Source: a virus. From it: a DNA stretch of 64,000 bases. The position numbers and the translations under genes were made by a program. A model generated the notes under the pieces. That model saw nothing but the letters and a program-made list of their open reading frames with translations. It did not search any database and was not told the origin of the DNA. Shown here one piece after another: positions 25,150-32,633 of the stretch (positions within the stretch are counted from its first letter, which is position 1; each line of letters begins with the position of its first letter). The DNA lies in the IMG/VR virus record IMGVR_UViG_3300014257_000015, positions 41,430 through 105,429 of that record, one strand, 5' to 3'.

Positions 25150-25857
25150 ATGGCAAAGAAGACCAAATTGAAGACGAAAGAAGAACCGAAGAAAGCCACC
25201 AAGGCCAAGGCCGTTGAGCATAACGCGCGCGTCGAAGGCCACGTTGATCACCCTGCCCATCCGAAATGCCCAGAGTGTGGGCGTGCCATGTTCAAATGGA
25301 TGGGTGTGAATTCAGAATACGCCAACAAAACACCCAAAAAAGAAGACCCTTGGGCATATTGTCGAAACAAGGCGTGCTCGCTATTTGGTGAAGATCAGTC
25401 AGAATCGACCCCAAAAAAGGCCAAAAAAGAAGACAAAGGCGAGGAAGTTACAAAGAAAAGCAAACCCAAAGAGAAGGGCCTGGATGAAGAGCTGGAGGGC
25501 TTTGGCGCGGATGATGAAATAGACGCCATCGACGAAGACGACGAAGACGACGAGGGCGACGAAGACGATGATGAAATAGACGCCATCGACGACAACGACG
25601 AAGACGACGAGGGCGAAGAAGTCGTGCAAGACGAAGATGGCGATGAAGAAGATGAGGTTGACGATGATGCCGCGCAAATAGCGTTGGCCAATTGTCGAAA
25701 ACGCATCGTCAAAGCCATTCGAAAAGGCGGGAATAAAGCCAAGGACGCCATCCAACTCGCGCTATCTGTCCTTCATGGTGAAACGTCCATCAAACAAGTC
25801 AACGAAATGATCGATGAATTCGACCTCGAAGATGAATACGGCTTGAAGAAAAAATGA
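25150..25857 (+). CDS. zinc-ribbon protein with long acidic repeat region
   Basis: 235 aa from ATG 25150, preceded by GGAGAACCGACA. N-terminal 35 residues are Lys-rich. CPECGRAMFKWMGVNSE then YCRNKACSLFG forms a zinc ribbon. A KKAKKEDKGEE linker leads to ~60 residues of Asp/Glu in which a DDEIDAID.DDEDDEG unit is repeated. The C-terminal ~60 residues are helical (NCRKRIVKAIRKGGNKAKDA, VNEMIDEFDLEDEYG). The acidic part resembles the tail of the gp32-like protein and may mimic DNA. Driven by P1. Confidence 0.68.
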   Translation: MAKKTKLKTKEEPKKATKAKAVEHNARVEGHVDHPAHPKCPECGRAMFKWMGVNSEYANKTPKKEDPWAYCRNKACSLFGEDQSESTPKKAKKEDKGEEVTKKSKPKEKGLDEELEGFGADDEIDAIDEDDEDDEGDEDDDEIDAIDDNDEDDEGEEVVQDEDGDEEDEVDDDAAQIALANCRKRIVKAIRKGGNKAKDAIQLALSVLHGETSIKQVNEMIDEFDLEDEYGLKKK

Positions 25858-25946
25858 AAACGCGCGCCCTTGGCGCCTTGTTGTATCTGGCAATGCTGGC
25901 AATTTCATTCGGAATTGCTGTCTTGGTGAATCGCCACCCAATCTAA
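25854..25946 (+). CDS. 30-residue membrane peptide
   Basis: ATG 25854 overlaps the previous stop as ATGA. MKTRALGALLYLAMLAIS is followed by FGIAVLVNRHPI: a positive N-terminus and one transmembrane helix. No strong Shine-Dalgarno, so translation would be by coupling. Small size makes it uncertain. Confidence 0.45.
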   Translation: MKTRALGALLYLAMLAISFGIAVLVNRHPI

Positions 25947-26010
25947 AAAAGTACCTTTTCTAAAAAGTACCTTTTCTAAAAAGGTACTTCCAATCCAAAA
26001 AAAAGTACCT
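25944..26010 (+). terminator. GTACC repeat hairpins (terminator or attenuator)
   Basis: Perfect 11-bp stem AAGTACCTTTT (25965-25975) / AAAAGGTACTT (25979-25989) with loop CTA. The arm at 25982-25989 can instead pair with AAGTACCT at 26003-26010, and a further AAGTACCTTTT copy lies at 25949-25959. The two stems exclude each other. Lies between the acidic protein gene and promoter P2. Confidence 0.65.
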
Positions 26011-26027
26011 CTGCACGTCGATTTTGT

Positions 26028-26056
26028 TTGACTTCCAATTCAATTGGAGTTACAAT
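26028..26056 (+). promoter_or_regulatory. promoter P2 (TTGACT-17-TACAAT) with palindromic spacer
   Basis: -35 TTGACT 26028-26033, -10 TACAAT 26051-26056. The spacer contains TCCAATTCAATTGGA, a perfect inverted repeat around a central C, a possible operator. The same block recurs at 45641-45669 and 34868-34896. Confidence 0.75.
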
Positions 26057-26084
26057 CTATTTATACGTTGAAGGAGAACCGGCC

Positions 26085-26255
26085 ATGACATCAACGCAAG
26101 CAAATTTCGGGTTGAACGGCGTGATCACATCCAGGCACGTAGTAACCAACATGCGCGACATCGTTTCTGGGTTTGGTTGGGGTGCTTGGTTTCGGTGTTT
26201 GAAAGTAGCTGCCACAGGGAAAAGAACAACCTTCCTAGCCACAATCTGGAAGTAG
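26085..26255 (+). CDS. small protein of unknown function
   Basis: 56 aa from ATG 26085, directly after the leader GGAGAACCGGCC and downstream of P2. Sequence has FGLNGVITSRHVVTN and GFGWGAWFRCLKV with a basic C-terminus. The first gene of the leader-marked accessory series. No family recognised. Confidence 0.55.
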   Translation: MTSTQANFGLNGVITSRHVVTNMRDIVSGFGWGAWFRCLKVAATGKRTTFLATIWK

Positions 26256-26266
26256 GAGAACCGGCC

Positions 26267-26428
26267 ATGTCACAGCTAACGAAAGAATACATCGAACACC
26301 AACTTCAAGAACAGGGTTTGCGTCTCGCGACGTTGAACGACAGCGGTTGGTATCTGAAGGTGTATGACATCAACGAAGAGATTGTCACAGTTTGGGTGAC
26401 CGACATCACCAAGAACGAAAACAACTAG
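26267..26428 (+). CDS. small protein of unknown function
   Basis: 53 aa, ATG 26267 after leader GGAGAACCGGCC (26255-26266). A helix LTKEYIEHQLQEQGL is followed by two strands (GWYLKVYDI, EIVTVWVTDI). Acidic. Unknown. Confidence 0.6.
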   Translation: MSQLTKEYIEHQLQEQGLRLATLNDSGWYLKVYDINEEIVTVWVTDITKNENN

Positions 26429-26437
26429 GAACCGGCC

Positions 26438-27394
26438 ATGACAACAGAAATCAAAAACACCTATCTGATGTGGATTGGAAAAGAACATTACGCCGATATC
26501 GCAGAGTGGACAGACGAAGCGATCAAACAAGGCATATCCAAGCGACTCCCAAACATGGAGATGGGTGCTGCGCTGATGGAACCTGGTGTGGTGATTTTTG
26601 TCGCGCACGACGAAGGCGAGAGCAAGCCGTGTCCGAGCTGCGCTGGAACAATACAATGTCCAGATTGCCGAAAGCGTTGGGTAGAGGGGGATCGCCTCGA
26701 AGAGCAAGGCGAGAACGTTGTCGTTGAAAATCCACAGATGGCTTCTCGCTTGTTTCAACGCAAGACGCAATTGTACAAAGATTGCGAAAATTGTTCGACT
26801 TGTGGCGGAACAGGAAAGATTGAAGATGGGACGGGCGGCAGCGTGACTTTGATGTATGACGGGATTGTCACAGAACGGTGGGATTACCGCAGGTACAACT
26901 ACTGGCTCCATCAGCCGAAGCAATGGACGCCGAAGGATGTTGTGTCGAAAGATATGTGTTCCCATTGCGGTGGCACTGGTCGACTCCCAGAGGGGAAGGT
27001 TTTTGGGTTGTTTCTTCCCGACACAATCGAGTACATCCTGCCCGAAGGGGCTGATCCAGAACTTCAACAAGCCATCGAGGAACGAAAGATCAAGACAGTG
27101 ACGATGGAAGAGGTGCGTCACGAAGAGCGGCGACGCTGCGGCATCAGAAAATCCGGGGGCGTGTACGTCGTGGCCTCGACGAAAACGAACGAACGAGATG
27201 CAAAAGAAATCGTTGTTGAGTTGGTGAAAGAGGGGAAGATCAACGCTGATGGAGTTGAAATCAACGGCGGTCTAATTCGATTCATCGAACCAATTGGTAT
27301 TGATGTAAAGCGCTTTCGTGGGTTGAAGAAATGGAATCTAGACCCGAGGGCGGAACGTGAAGCTGAAATGATCCTGGATGCCTTGGCCGGTTGA
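26438..27394 (+). CDS. protein with DnaJ-type zinc motifs
   Basis: 318 aa, ATG 26438 after a shortened leader GGAACCGGCC. CPSCAGTIQCPDCRKRW, CENCSTCGGTGKI and CSHCGGTGRL are CxxC(x)GxG modules as in the DnaJ cysteine-rich domain, but no J domain is present. The C-terminal third (KSGGVYVVAS, FIEPIGIDVKRFRGL) is unassigned. May bind unfolded protein or nucleic acid; not determined. Followed by a strong hairpin. Confidence 0.6.
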   Translation: MTTEIKNTYLMWIGKEHYADIAEWTDEAIKQGISKRLPNMEMGAALMEPGVVIFVAHDEGESKPCPSCAGTIQCPDCRKRWVEGDRLEEQGENVVVENPQMASRLFQRKTQLYKDCENCSTCGGTGKIEDGTGGSVTLMYDGIVTERWDYRRYNYWLHQPKQWTPKDVVSKDMCSHCGGTGRLPEGKVFGLFLPDTIEYILPEGADPELQQAIEERKIKTVTMEEVRHEERRRCGIRKSGGVYVVASTKTNERDAKEIVVELVKEGKINADGVEINGGLIRFIEPIGIDVKRFRGLKKWNLDPRAEREAEMILDALAG

Positions 27395-27400
27395 AAGGAG

Positions 27401-27432
27401 GTGGCGAGGCGTCTTGATTGGCGCCTCGCCAC
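27401..27432 (+). terminator. hairpin after the zinc-motif gene
   Basis: GTGGCGAGGCG (27401-27411) pairs perfectly with CGCCTCGCCAC (27422-27432), 11 bp, 10-nt loop. No T-run follows, so factor-dependent termination or mRNA protection are alternatives. Confidence 0.55.
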
Positions 27433-27507
27433 TTACACCACAGGCCAAAATTGGAAACTAAACGGCGCGTGTAAACGAGCCGTATTGGAAGAAAAGGAGA
27501 ACCGGCT

Positions 27508-27867
27508 ATGAAAGAAAAACCAACCATATTGATTGTTGACGATGATCCAACACTCGCGCGCACTTACGCTCGGATGTTCAGGAAACAGTTCACAGTAATC
27601 ACATCCAGCGATGTGAACGAGGCAGTGGCGTTGTTACGAGGCGGTGACATCGACATCTGCACTTCGGATTGGCGGATGCCAAACGGCGGTGGCCGAGCAA
27701 TCATTGATGTGGCATCAGTGCCCGTTGTTTTGGTCACGGGAAGCTCCGAAGACCTCACATTGGAAGATAAATTGAAGGTGTCGGCAATTGTCGATAAACC
27801 GTGCAACGCAGACGAATTGATGGGTGCGGTGTTTGCGTCCTTGTTGCTTCCTCGGGATGTGGGATGA
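27508..27867 (+). CDS. stand-alone response-regulator receiver (CheY-like)
   Basis: 119 aa, ATG 27508 after leader GGAGAACCGGCT. All receiver residues are present: acidic pocket in LIVDDDP (D11-D13), phosphoacceptor D54 in TSDWRMP, T77 in VLVTGSS and K97 in VDKPC. There is no output domain. A phospho-signal could come from host histidine kinases. It overlaps a second receiver by ATGA; the pair shares about the same layout but diverges in sequence. Confidence 0.9.
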   Translation: MKEKPTILIVDDDPTLARTYARMFRKQFTVITSSDVNEAVALLRGGDIDICTSDWRMPNGGGRAIIDVASVPVVLVTGSSEDLTLEDKLKVSAIVDKPCNADELMGAVFASLLLPRDVG

Positions 27868-28256
27868 CAAGGAAGACTTGGGGCCAGTCGCTTGTTCTCC
27901 TTGTGGTTGATGATCACGAGGAGATCTTGCGAACGCAAAAGGCGTTGTTGTCCCAAGAATTCGGCCTTGTGCTGACAGCGGCGACTGTGAAAGATGCTTT
28001 GGGATTACTCGCCCGAGCGCACATCGATATCGTGTTATGTGATTGGAATTTACCGGATGGCGTTGGGGCCGAAGTTGCTGGTGCTACTGAACGCCCCGTC
28101 GTCATCCACACAGGCGGATTCGAGGCCCTCCAGCCGTCCGAGATGGATCAGATTAGGCGAGCGGCTGGAGTGGTGGAGAAACCGACATCAAGGCGCGCTA
28201 TGATTAAAGCGCTGCGTGAAGCCTACGAGCTTCGCAAAAGGAGCACAGAATGTTGA
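27864..28256 (+). CDS. second stand-alone receiver domain
   Basis: 130 aa from ATG 27864 (ATGA). Acidic pair D16-D17 in LVVDDHEE, phosphoacceptor D60 in LCDWNLP, T83 in IHTGG and K106 in VEKPT. A short helical extension (LREAYELRKRSTEC) ends the chain. No output domain, no kinase nearby. Coupled to the lipoprotein gene by a 7-nt overlap, suggesting joint expression. Confidence 0.9.
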   Translation: MTRKTWGQSLVLLVVDDHEEILRTQKALLSQEFGLVLTAATVKDALGLLARAHIDIVLCDWNLPDGVGAEVAGATERPVVIHTGGFEALQPSEMDQIRRAAGVVEKPTSRRAMIKALREAYELRKRSTEC

Positions 28257-28756
28257 CACGCTTGATCACAATTTTGATGCTAGTGGCATCCGGTTGTTCT
28301 GCTCCAGAGGGTTGGACCATCGACCCCGGCCCGTACACGGTCGACCAGTTTCTGGCAACAGCGGACATCGTCCTGTCGCGTGCTGAGGAGGAATTCCCCG
28401 GCGTGCGTGAAAAGGTTGAAGCCGAATCTCTCGACATTCGCGTTTTGCCGATGGACGAAACATTCATGCTTTGTCGCCAAGCCGCGAACACCGTAGGTTG
28501 TCGTATTCCAACACAACCCACTCCGATGTTGGTTATAGGCGTGCAACAAGATCCGTGTGGCGCCTTCACCAATTTTGCGCACGAATTGGAACACCAAATA
28601 CTCCGCACGCTCGGGAAAAACAGCGAGAGCAGCGAACACAAATACCCATATTTTGCATATTATTATTCCGATTCAATTCCATCGACAGCACCGGCTTCGA
28701 TCGATGAGTTGAATGCCGCTGATGTTACGGAACAAATCTGCGACTTCAGCGAATAA
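28250..28756 (+). CDS. lipoprotein with HExxH metalloprotease motif
   Basis: 168 aa. Signal peptide MLTRLITILMLVASGC with a lipobox and lipidation Cys at residue 16. HELEHQILRT (H111, E112, H115) is the zincin motif, and EHKYPYF about 15 residues later could provide a third ligand. Four further Cys may form disulfides, fitting an exported protein. Possibly a membrane-anchored peptidase acting in the envelope, for superinfection exclusion or lysis. Metal and activity are inferred. Confidence 0.7.
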   Translation: MLTRLITILMLVASGCSAPEGWTIDPGPYTVDQFLATADIVLSRAEEEFPGVREKVEAESLDIRVLPMDETFMLCRQAANTVGCRIPTQPTPMLVIGVQQDPCGAFTNFAHELEHQILRTLGKNSESSEHKYPYFAYYYSDSIPSTAPASIDELNAADVTEQICDFSE

Positions 28757-28797
28757 GGGTGAATTCACAAAGTACACGAAAGCAGGAGAACCGGCCC

Positions 28798-29364
28798 ATG
28801 TTTAAAGCAAACGATCACTTCCGAAGCGCAGCAACAACTGTGAGAAACGCTCCCAGCCCGAGTGCAGGGAAGTTTACGTTTGATTCAAAAAACGTGACAG
28901 GGTTGTTTGACGCCGCGCGTGCACAAGCGGGCGTTGAAAATGTTCGACCGTCCACCAGACAAGAGTTCAAGCACTCCACAGACGCATCATCTGTTTGCGA
29001 GGATAACCGCGAAACTCATTCCAAAGCAATGGCCCAACAAACCAGGATGCAAAAGCTTTTGGAATCAATTGCTGCCTCTCAAAAGCGCAAAGAAGAGGAG
29101 CAGCGACGGCGGATTGTATCGTCCACCACTCCGACTGAAGTGGCTGGAATAAAAATGGCCATCGAGCCATTGAAGAGCAAAGATCGATGCGATTTAGATG
29201 CGGACACAGAAAACGCTATTGCCTTGCTGTGTGAACTTTCTAGTGCACACTCCCAAGCATCTGAATCCATCCAGAACATCGTTGATTTGAAAAATCATCT
29301 CAATGAGGTTCTGATTGCGTTGAAAGAGATCGATGGATTGTTCAGCCTGAATCTCAAATGGTGA
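28798..29364 (+). CDS. coiled-coil protein of unknown function
   Basis: 188 aa, ATG 28798 after leader GGAGAACCGGCCC. N-terminal 70 residues look disordered (Ser/Thr/Ala). QKLLESIAASQKRKEEEQRRR is a charged helix, and the C-terminal ~60 residues form a second coiled coil (LCELSSAHSQASESIQ, HLNEVLIALKEIDGL). Unknown. Confidence 0.6.
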   Translation: MFKANDHFRSAATTVRNAPSPSAGKFTFDSKNVTGLFDAARAQAGVENVRPSTRQEFKHSTDASSVCEDNRETHSKAMAQQTRMQKLLESIAASQKRKEEEQRRRIVSSTTPTEVAGIKMAIEPLKSKDRCDLDADTENAIALLCELSSAHSQASESIQNIVDLKNHLNEVLIALKEIDGLFSLNLKW

Positions 29365-29424
29365 ATGTGAAGGGCTAAACGATTCGAGAGAAAGAGCCGT
29401 ATTGGAAGAAAAGGAGAACCGGCC

Positions 29425-29772
29425 ATGTTAACAGAGCACCAATTCATTCTTGACACCGTCCACCAAGACCCAGAAACCAAACAATCATACAAGATTGTGT
29501 GGGAAGAGAAGATTCAAGGCGGAAAAGATGTTGAACGCCGTGTGGCAGTCGAAGAGATGGTTGTAGATGAAAGCAAGGGAACTGCTAAGTATCGCGTGAT
29601 CACCGCTACGTGCTCATTGGATTGTGCAGCACCAAAATGGGCGCCAAGAACAAATTGGAAGGACACCTACGAGGCGGCGTTGGAACGCGCACAAGCTGTG
29701 TATTCTTGGAATTGTGATTACGCCCACGAACATGGATACAAGACGCCTTGCGAAATCATCGCAGGCAAATAG
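29425..29772 (+). CDS. protein of unknown function
   Basis: 115 aa, ATG 29425 after leader GGAGAACCGGCC. The 30-nt leader region 29394-29423 is identical to 27477-27506 before the first receiver gene. Mixed alpha/beta, with a Cys/Trp-containing C-terminal half (CSLDCAAPKWAP, YSWNCDYAHEHGY). Unknown. Confidence 0.62.
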   Translation: MLTEHQFILDTVHQDPETKQSYKIVWEEKIQGGKDVERRVAVEEMVVDESKGTAKYRVITATCSLDCAAPKWAPRTNWKDTYEAALERAQAVYSWNCDYAHEHGYKTPCEIIAGK

Positions 29773-29822
29773 CCAACGCCAACAGCAATAGGATATGATC
29801 AAAATAGAAAGGGGCATCAATC

Positions 29823-30026
29823 ATGAAGGGTAAATACCACACAGCGCACATTGAACACAATGGGACGACATACGAAGGGCACGGGAAGAGCGAAAAGGCT
29901 GCTTTGAAAAGTGCTTACGACAGGATGGCGAAGGCTTTAGGGGCCGATGTACCAAAGATGGAAGATTTGACTGAACATGTTGTGGAGGAGAAATTTGGCC
30001 AATTGCCTCGAACCTTGAAGCGGTAG
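29823..30026 (+). CDS. small protein, dsRBD-like C-terminal half-motif
   Basis: 67 aa, AAAGGGG upstream of ATG 29823. YHTAHIEHNGTTYEGHGKSE then KAALKSAYDRMAKALG resembles the last strands and helix of a double-stranded RNA-binding domain (GxGxSxKxA...A..AL). Shorter than a full dsRBD. A TATGAT (29794-29799) upstream lacks a good -35. Confidence 0.55.
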   Translation: MKGKYHTAHIEHNGTTYEGHGKSEKAALKSAYDRMAKALGADVPKMEDLTEHVVEEKFGQLPRTLKR

Positions 30027-30074
30027 GCGGTTGGAAGATGGATCCAAGCATCAAGATTGGAACAAGTAGTAACA

Positions 30075-30719
30075 ATGCGGTCGAACGAGTTCCGGGGTGT
30101 GAAAATTCACGAAGTGAAGAGGTTGTTGAAGGGCGGATTGCTTTTGCTCCTTGGGATTTCGTTTTCGTTGATGCTTCAAATTTGGTTGCACCCAATCTTA
30201 GTTTCATTGGGAATAGTGGCACAGATTTCGATGTATGTCGTGGCAGCATCGAAGCAATGGAGGCTGTGGTTTTTGCGCCCAACTTTTTTCACACGTCGAG
30301 GGGTTGCTGTTTGGACAAACGGGCTGCCGGTGACGAAAGGTGCGATGGAGATGGCCGAAGAACGTTTCATCTCAGTACTTACTCGCGAGGCATCGCAATT
30401 CGTGACCGAGGGCGAGCTTTGGATGATGTTGCGCCACACTGGAATCGAGTGGACGAAAAAAGCAGTCCATGTGGACACTGGCTGTCACGATGTTTGGGAT
30501 CAATATGGGATTCAGCACGGGTATCGTTTGGAAATTCGTTGGTCAGGGACGGTGTTGGAATCCCCGTTGTATCATGAGCTTCTTCACGAGGTGAACGAAA
30601 CGATCAGGCTACCAAAAATACAGCAAGCATTCGAACGTGCCTGCTTTCGAGAGCAGGATTGCCGCCACAGCGAAACAGATTGGTGGAAATTGGAGAAGAC
30701 GCTGATGGGCGTCTTTTGA
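30075..30719 (+). CDS. membrane protein with HExxH motif
   Basis: 214 aa from ATG 30075 (TTG 30057 also in frame; neither has a clear Shine-Dalgarno). Two transmembrane helices near residues 18-57 (GGLLLLLGISFSLML, ILVSLGIVAQISMYVV). The soluble part ends with SPLYHELLHEVNET: HELLH at 167-171 is a zincin-type motif. With the lipoprotein at 28250 this makes two membrane-attached HExxH proteins within 2.5 kb. Protease activity is not shown. Confidence 0.6.
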   Translation: MRSNEFRGVKIHEVKRLLKGGLLLLLGISFSLMLQIWLHPILVSLGIVAQISMYVVAASKQWRLWFLRPTFFTRRGVAVWTNGLPVTKGAMEMAEERFISVLTREASQFVTEGELWMMLRHTGIEWTKKAVHVDTGCHDVWDQYGIQHGYRLEIRWSGTVLESPLYHELLHEVNETIRLPKIQQAFERACFREQDCRHSETDWWKLEKTLMGVF

Positions 30720-30731
30720 GAGGAATCGGCC

Positions 30732-31415
30732 ATGAAATCTAGAAACAAAGACACACATCCAGCCTACGGGGCAGCAGTATTCAGCCGAGCACAAGGGCAC
30801 CCTGGGAAGCTATTTGGCAGTAATTTGAAAACACACAACAGCTTTGTGATACTCACGATCAAAGAGGCTGAGCAATACCACGACGAAGGCCGGGATTGGA
30901 TACACCCTAGAAAAGAGTTGGCGCGTGTGTATTTCAGCGCCGCCCAATTTGCGCAACTAATCACCACGATGAACGTGGGTGACGGAACCCCTTGTACAAT
31001 CAAGTACATGAACGGCGAGATTCCCGAGGCGCCAGACAACGAGACAGAGCACGAACGTTGTTATGATGGGTTCGAAGAGAAGGTGCACGAAATACACGCT
31101 GATGTTGAAGCGAATGTGAAAGAGCTTCAAGAGATGTTGGACACGAAACCAACGATTACAAAAACCGATAGGGCTAAGATCTCAGAGTTGCTTAGAACCA
31201 TCCAAAGGGAAATGAAGCTCAACATACCATACCACATCGAAGCCTTCCAGGAAGCGGTTGAGAAAACGACGCAGCAAGCCAAGGCTGAGATTGATGCCAC
31301 ATTCACAACAGCCATACAGAAGGCTGGGGTGAAGGCAATTCGCGATAGTAGCGAGGCGATAGACGCGAAGTCTGCTCGGATTTGGAAGGCATTGGATGAC
31401 GGAAAAGACGAATGA
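30732..31415 (+). CDS. protein of unknown function, helical C-terminus
   Basis: 227 aa, ATG 30732 after leader variant GGAATCGGCC. First ~95 residues are globular (FVILTIKEAEQ, ELARVYFSAAQFAQLITTM). The rest is long helix with coiled-coil character (VEANVKELQEMLD, EKTTQQAKAEIDA, DAKSARIWKALDDG). Unknown. ATGA overlap to the next gene. Confidence 0.65.
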   Translation: MKSRNKDTHPAYGAAVFSRAQGHPGKLFGSNLKTHNSFVILTIKEAEQYHDEGRDWIHPRKELARVYFSAAQFAQLITTMNVGDGTPCTIKYMNGEIPEAPDNETEHERCYDGFEEKVHEIHADVEANVKELQEMLDTKPTITKTDRAKISELLRTIQREMKLNIPYHIEAFQEAVEKTTQQAKAEIDATFTTAIQKAGVKAIRDSSEAIDAKSARIWKALDDGKDE

Positions 31416-32017
31416 TCAAGGGGAAGATCAAAGGCCGTAGCGCTACATCTGTCATCATCGATGATCCAATAGAACAACGCGGTGATGGTTTGAATTTGGC
31501 TACGTTGTCGAAGAATGGAAGACTTGTAGTTAAGGCGTGTCGAAAAATAGCCGTATCGGCGCCGGATTACTATGCGGCCTGGGCGTCAAGGGAGAAGAAA
31601 TTCATTGTTTATAGAGACCCATTCACGGAAATTCCTTCAGAAGAATACGACAAACTCAAAGACGACACTATTGATTTTGATATTTTAGAAGGTGGAAAGA
31701 GCGTTGGAAGGGATTCGGCTGGACCGACATCGGCTGACATCGTAAATCACGCGCACCTACACCTATCTGGTCAGCCGTTGCGTGGCCTAGGGTTGATAGG
31801 GAAGGTGACGAAGATTCATTCTTTAGATGCGTACAAGGCTGAATGCTTCGAAGGCATTATTAGTTGTACAATTGGTTATTTTGATCGCGATGGTGATTTT
31901 ATAGACGAGGTGTTACCATCCCACCCAATCGAAGAAGCGCCAATAACAATGACGATCGATGAATTCAGGGATTGGGTTTTCAACGGTTCATTGGCGAAAA
32001 ATGATAGAACAACATGA
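31412..32017 (+). CDS. protein of unknown function, paralogue A
   Basis: 201 aa. DGLNLATLSKNGRLVVKACRK, DPFTEIPSEEYDKLKDD, TIGYFDRDGDFIDE and APITMTIDEFRDWV recur in the same order in the next gene, so the two are a tandem duplication. No family recognised. Overlaps paralogue B by 17 nt. Confidence 0.65.
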   Translation: MIKGKIKGRSATSVIIDDPIEQRGDGLNLATLSKNGRLVVKACRKIAVSAPDYYAAWASREKKFIVYRDPFTEIPSEEYDKLKDDTIDFDILEGGKSVGRDSAGPTSADIVNHAHLHLSGQPLRGLGLIGKVTKIHSLDAYKAECFEGIISCTIGYFDRDGDFIDEVLPSHPIEEAPITMTIDEFRDWVFNGSLAKNDRTT

Positions 32018-32633
32018 CGATGGATTGAATATGGCGACGTTATCCAAGAACGAAAGGCTTGTAGTCGATGCGTGTAGAAAGATAGCAACGACCGCACCTG
32101 ATTACTACGCAACAAAGGACAACCTAGAATTCGTTTTGTTCAGAGATCCATTCACAGAAATACCTTCAGGAGAATACACAACGCTCAAGGATGGCGTCGT
32201 TGAGTTTGATGTATTGGAGGACGGGAAAAGCATTGGGAGACAGCGCGAGTTGCAACAGTGTGATATCGTGAACCACATCCCGAAACATCTTTCTGGTCGA
32301 AGCCTACGCGTATTGTCCATGATAATAGGGAAGGTGACTAAGATGCACCCATTTGGTGTATACAAAGCAGAATGCTATGAACGAGATATCCCTTGTACGA
32401 TTGGTTTTTTCGATTCCAATGGTGATTTCATGCACGAGACGCAACCGCCGGAAGTGAATGGTGAAGCGCCGTTAACGATGACAATTGAAGCGCCGTTAAC
32501 GATGACAATTGATGAGTTGAGGAATTGGGTTTCCAAAGGCGCCCTAACTACGGGTGGGGCGTCCAGGATGCTTGCTGATTCTGTGTTGGCAACTGCTGGC
32601 TGGGCAGCCAAGAAGAAAAGGATGCCAAAATGA
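32001..32633 (+). CDS. protein of unknown function, paralogue B
   Basis: 210 aa from ATG 32001. Clearly homologous to the preceding protein (DGLNMATLSKNERLVVDACRK, DPFTEIPSGEY, TIGFFDSNGDFMHE). It carries a 24-nt perfect tandem duplication at 32463-32510 that repeats EAPLTMTI, and a C-terminal addition ending in KKKRMPK. The duplication is recent. Confidence 0.65.
   Translation: MIEQHDDGLNMATLSKNERLVVDACRKIATTAPDYYATKDNLEFVLFRDPFTEIPSGEYTTLKDGVVEFDVLEDGKSIGRQRELQQCDIVNHIPKHLSGRSLRVLSMIIGKVTKMHPFGVYKAECYERDIPCTIGFFDSNGDFMHETQPPEVNGEAPLTMTIEAPLTMTIDELRNWVSKGALTTGGASRMLADSVLATAGWAAKKKRMPK
32463..32510 (+). repeat. 24-bp perfect tandem duplication in coding sequence
   Basis: Positions 32463-32486 are repeated exactly at 32487-32510, in frame, doubling the peptide EAPLTMTI in paralogue B. 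Paralogue A has a single APITMTI. Confidence 0.95.

Noticed and set aside
29794-29799. TATGAT as -10 of a sixth promoter
   Set aside because: The position 17 nt upstream reads AGCCAA, not a -35, and the TCGATTTTG element is missing.
30038-30577. 179-codon + strand frame overlapping the HELLH membrane protein
   Set aside because: No domain or protein-like pattern; the competing frame has two transmembrane helices and HELLH.
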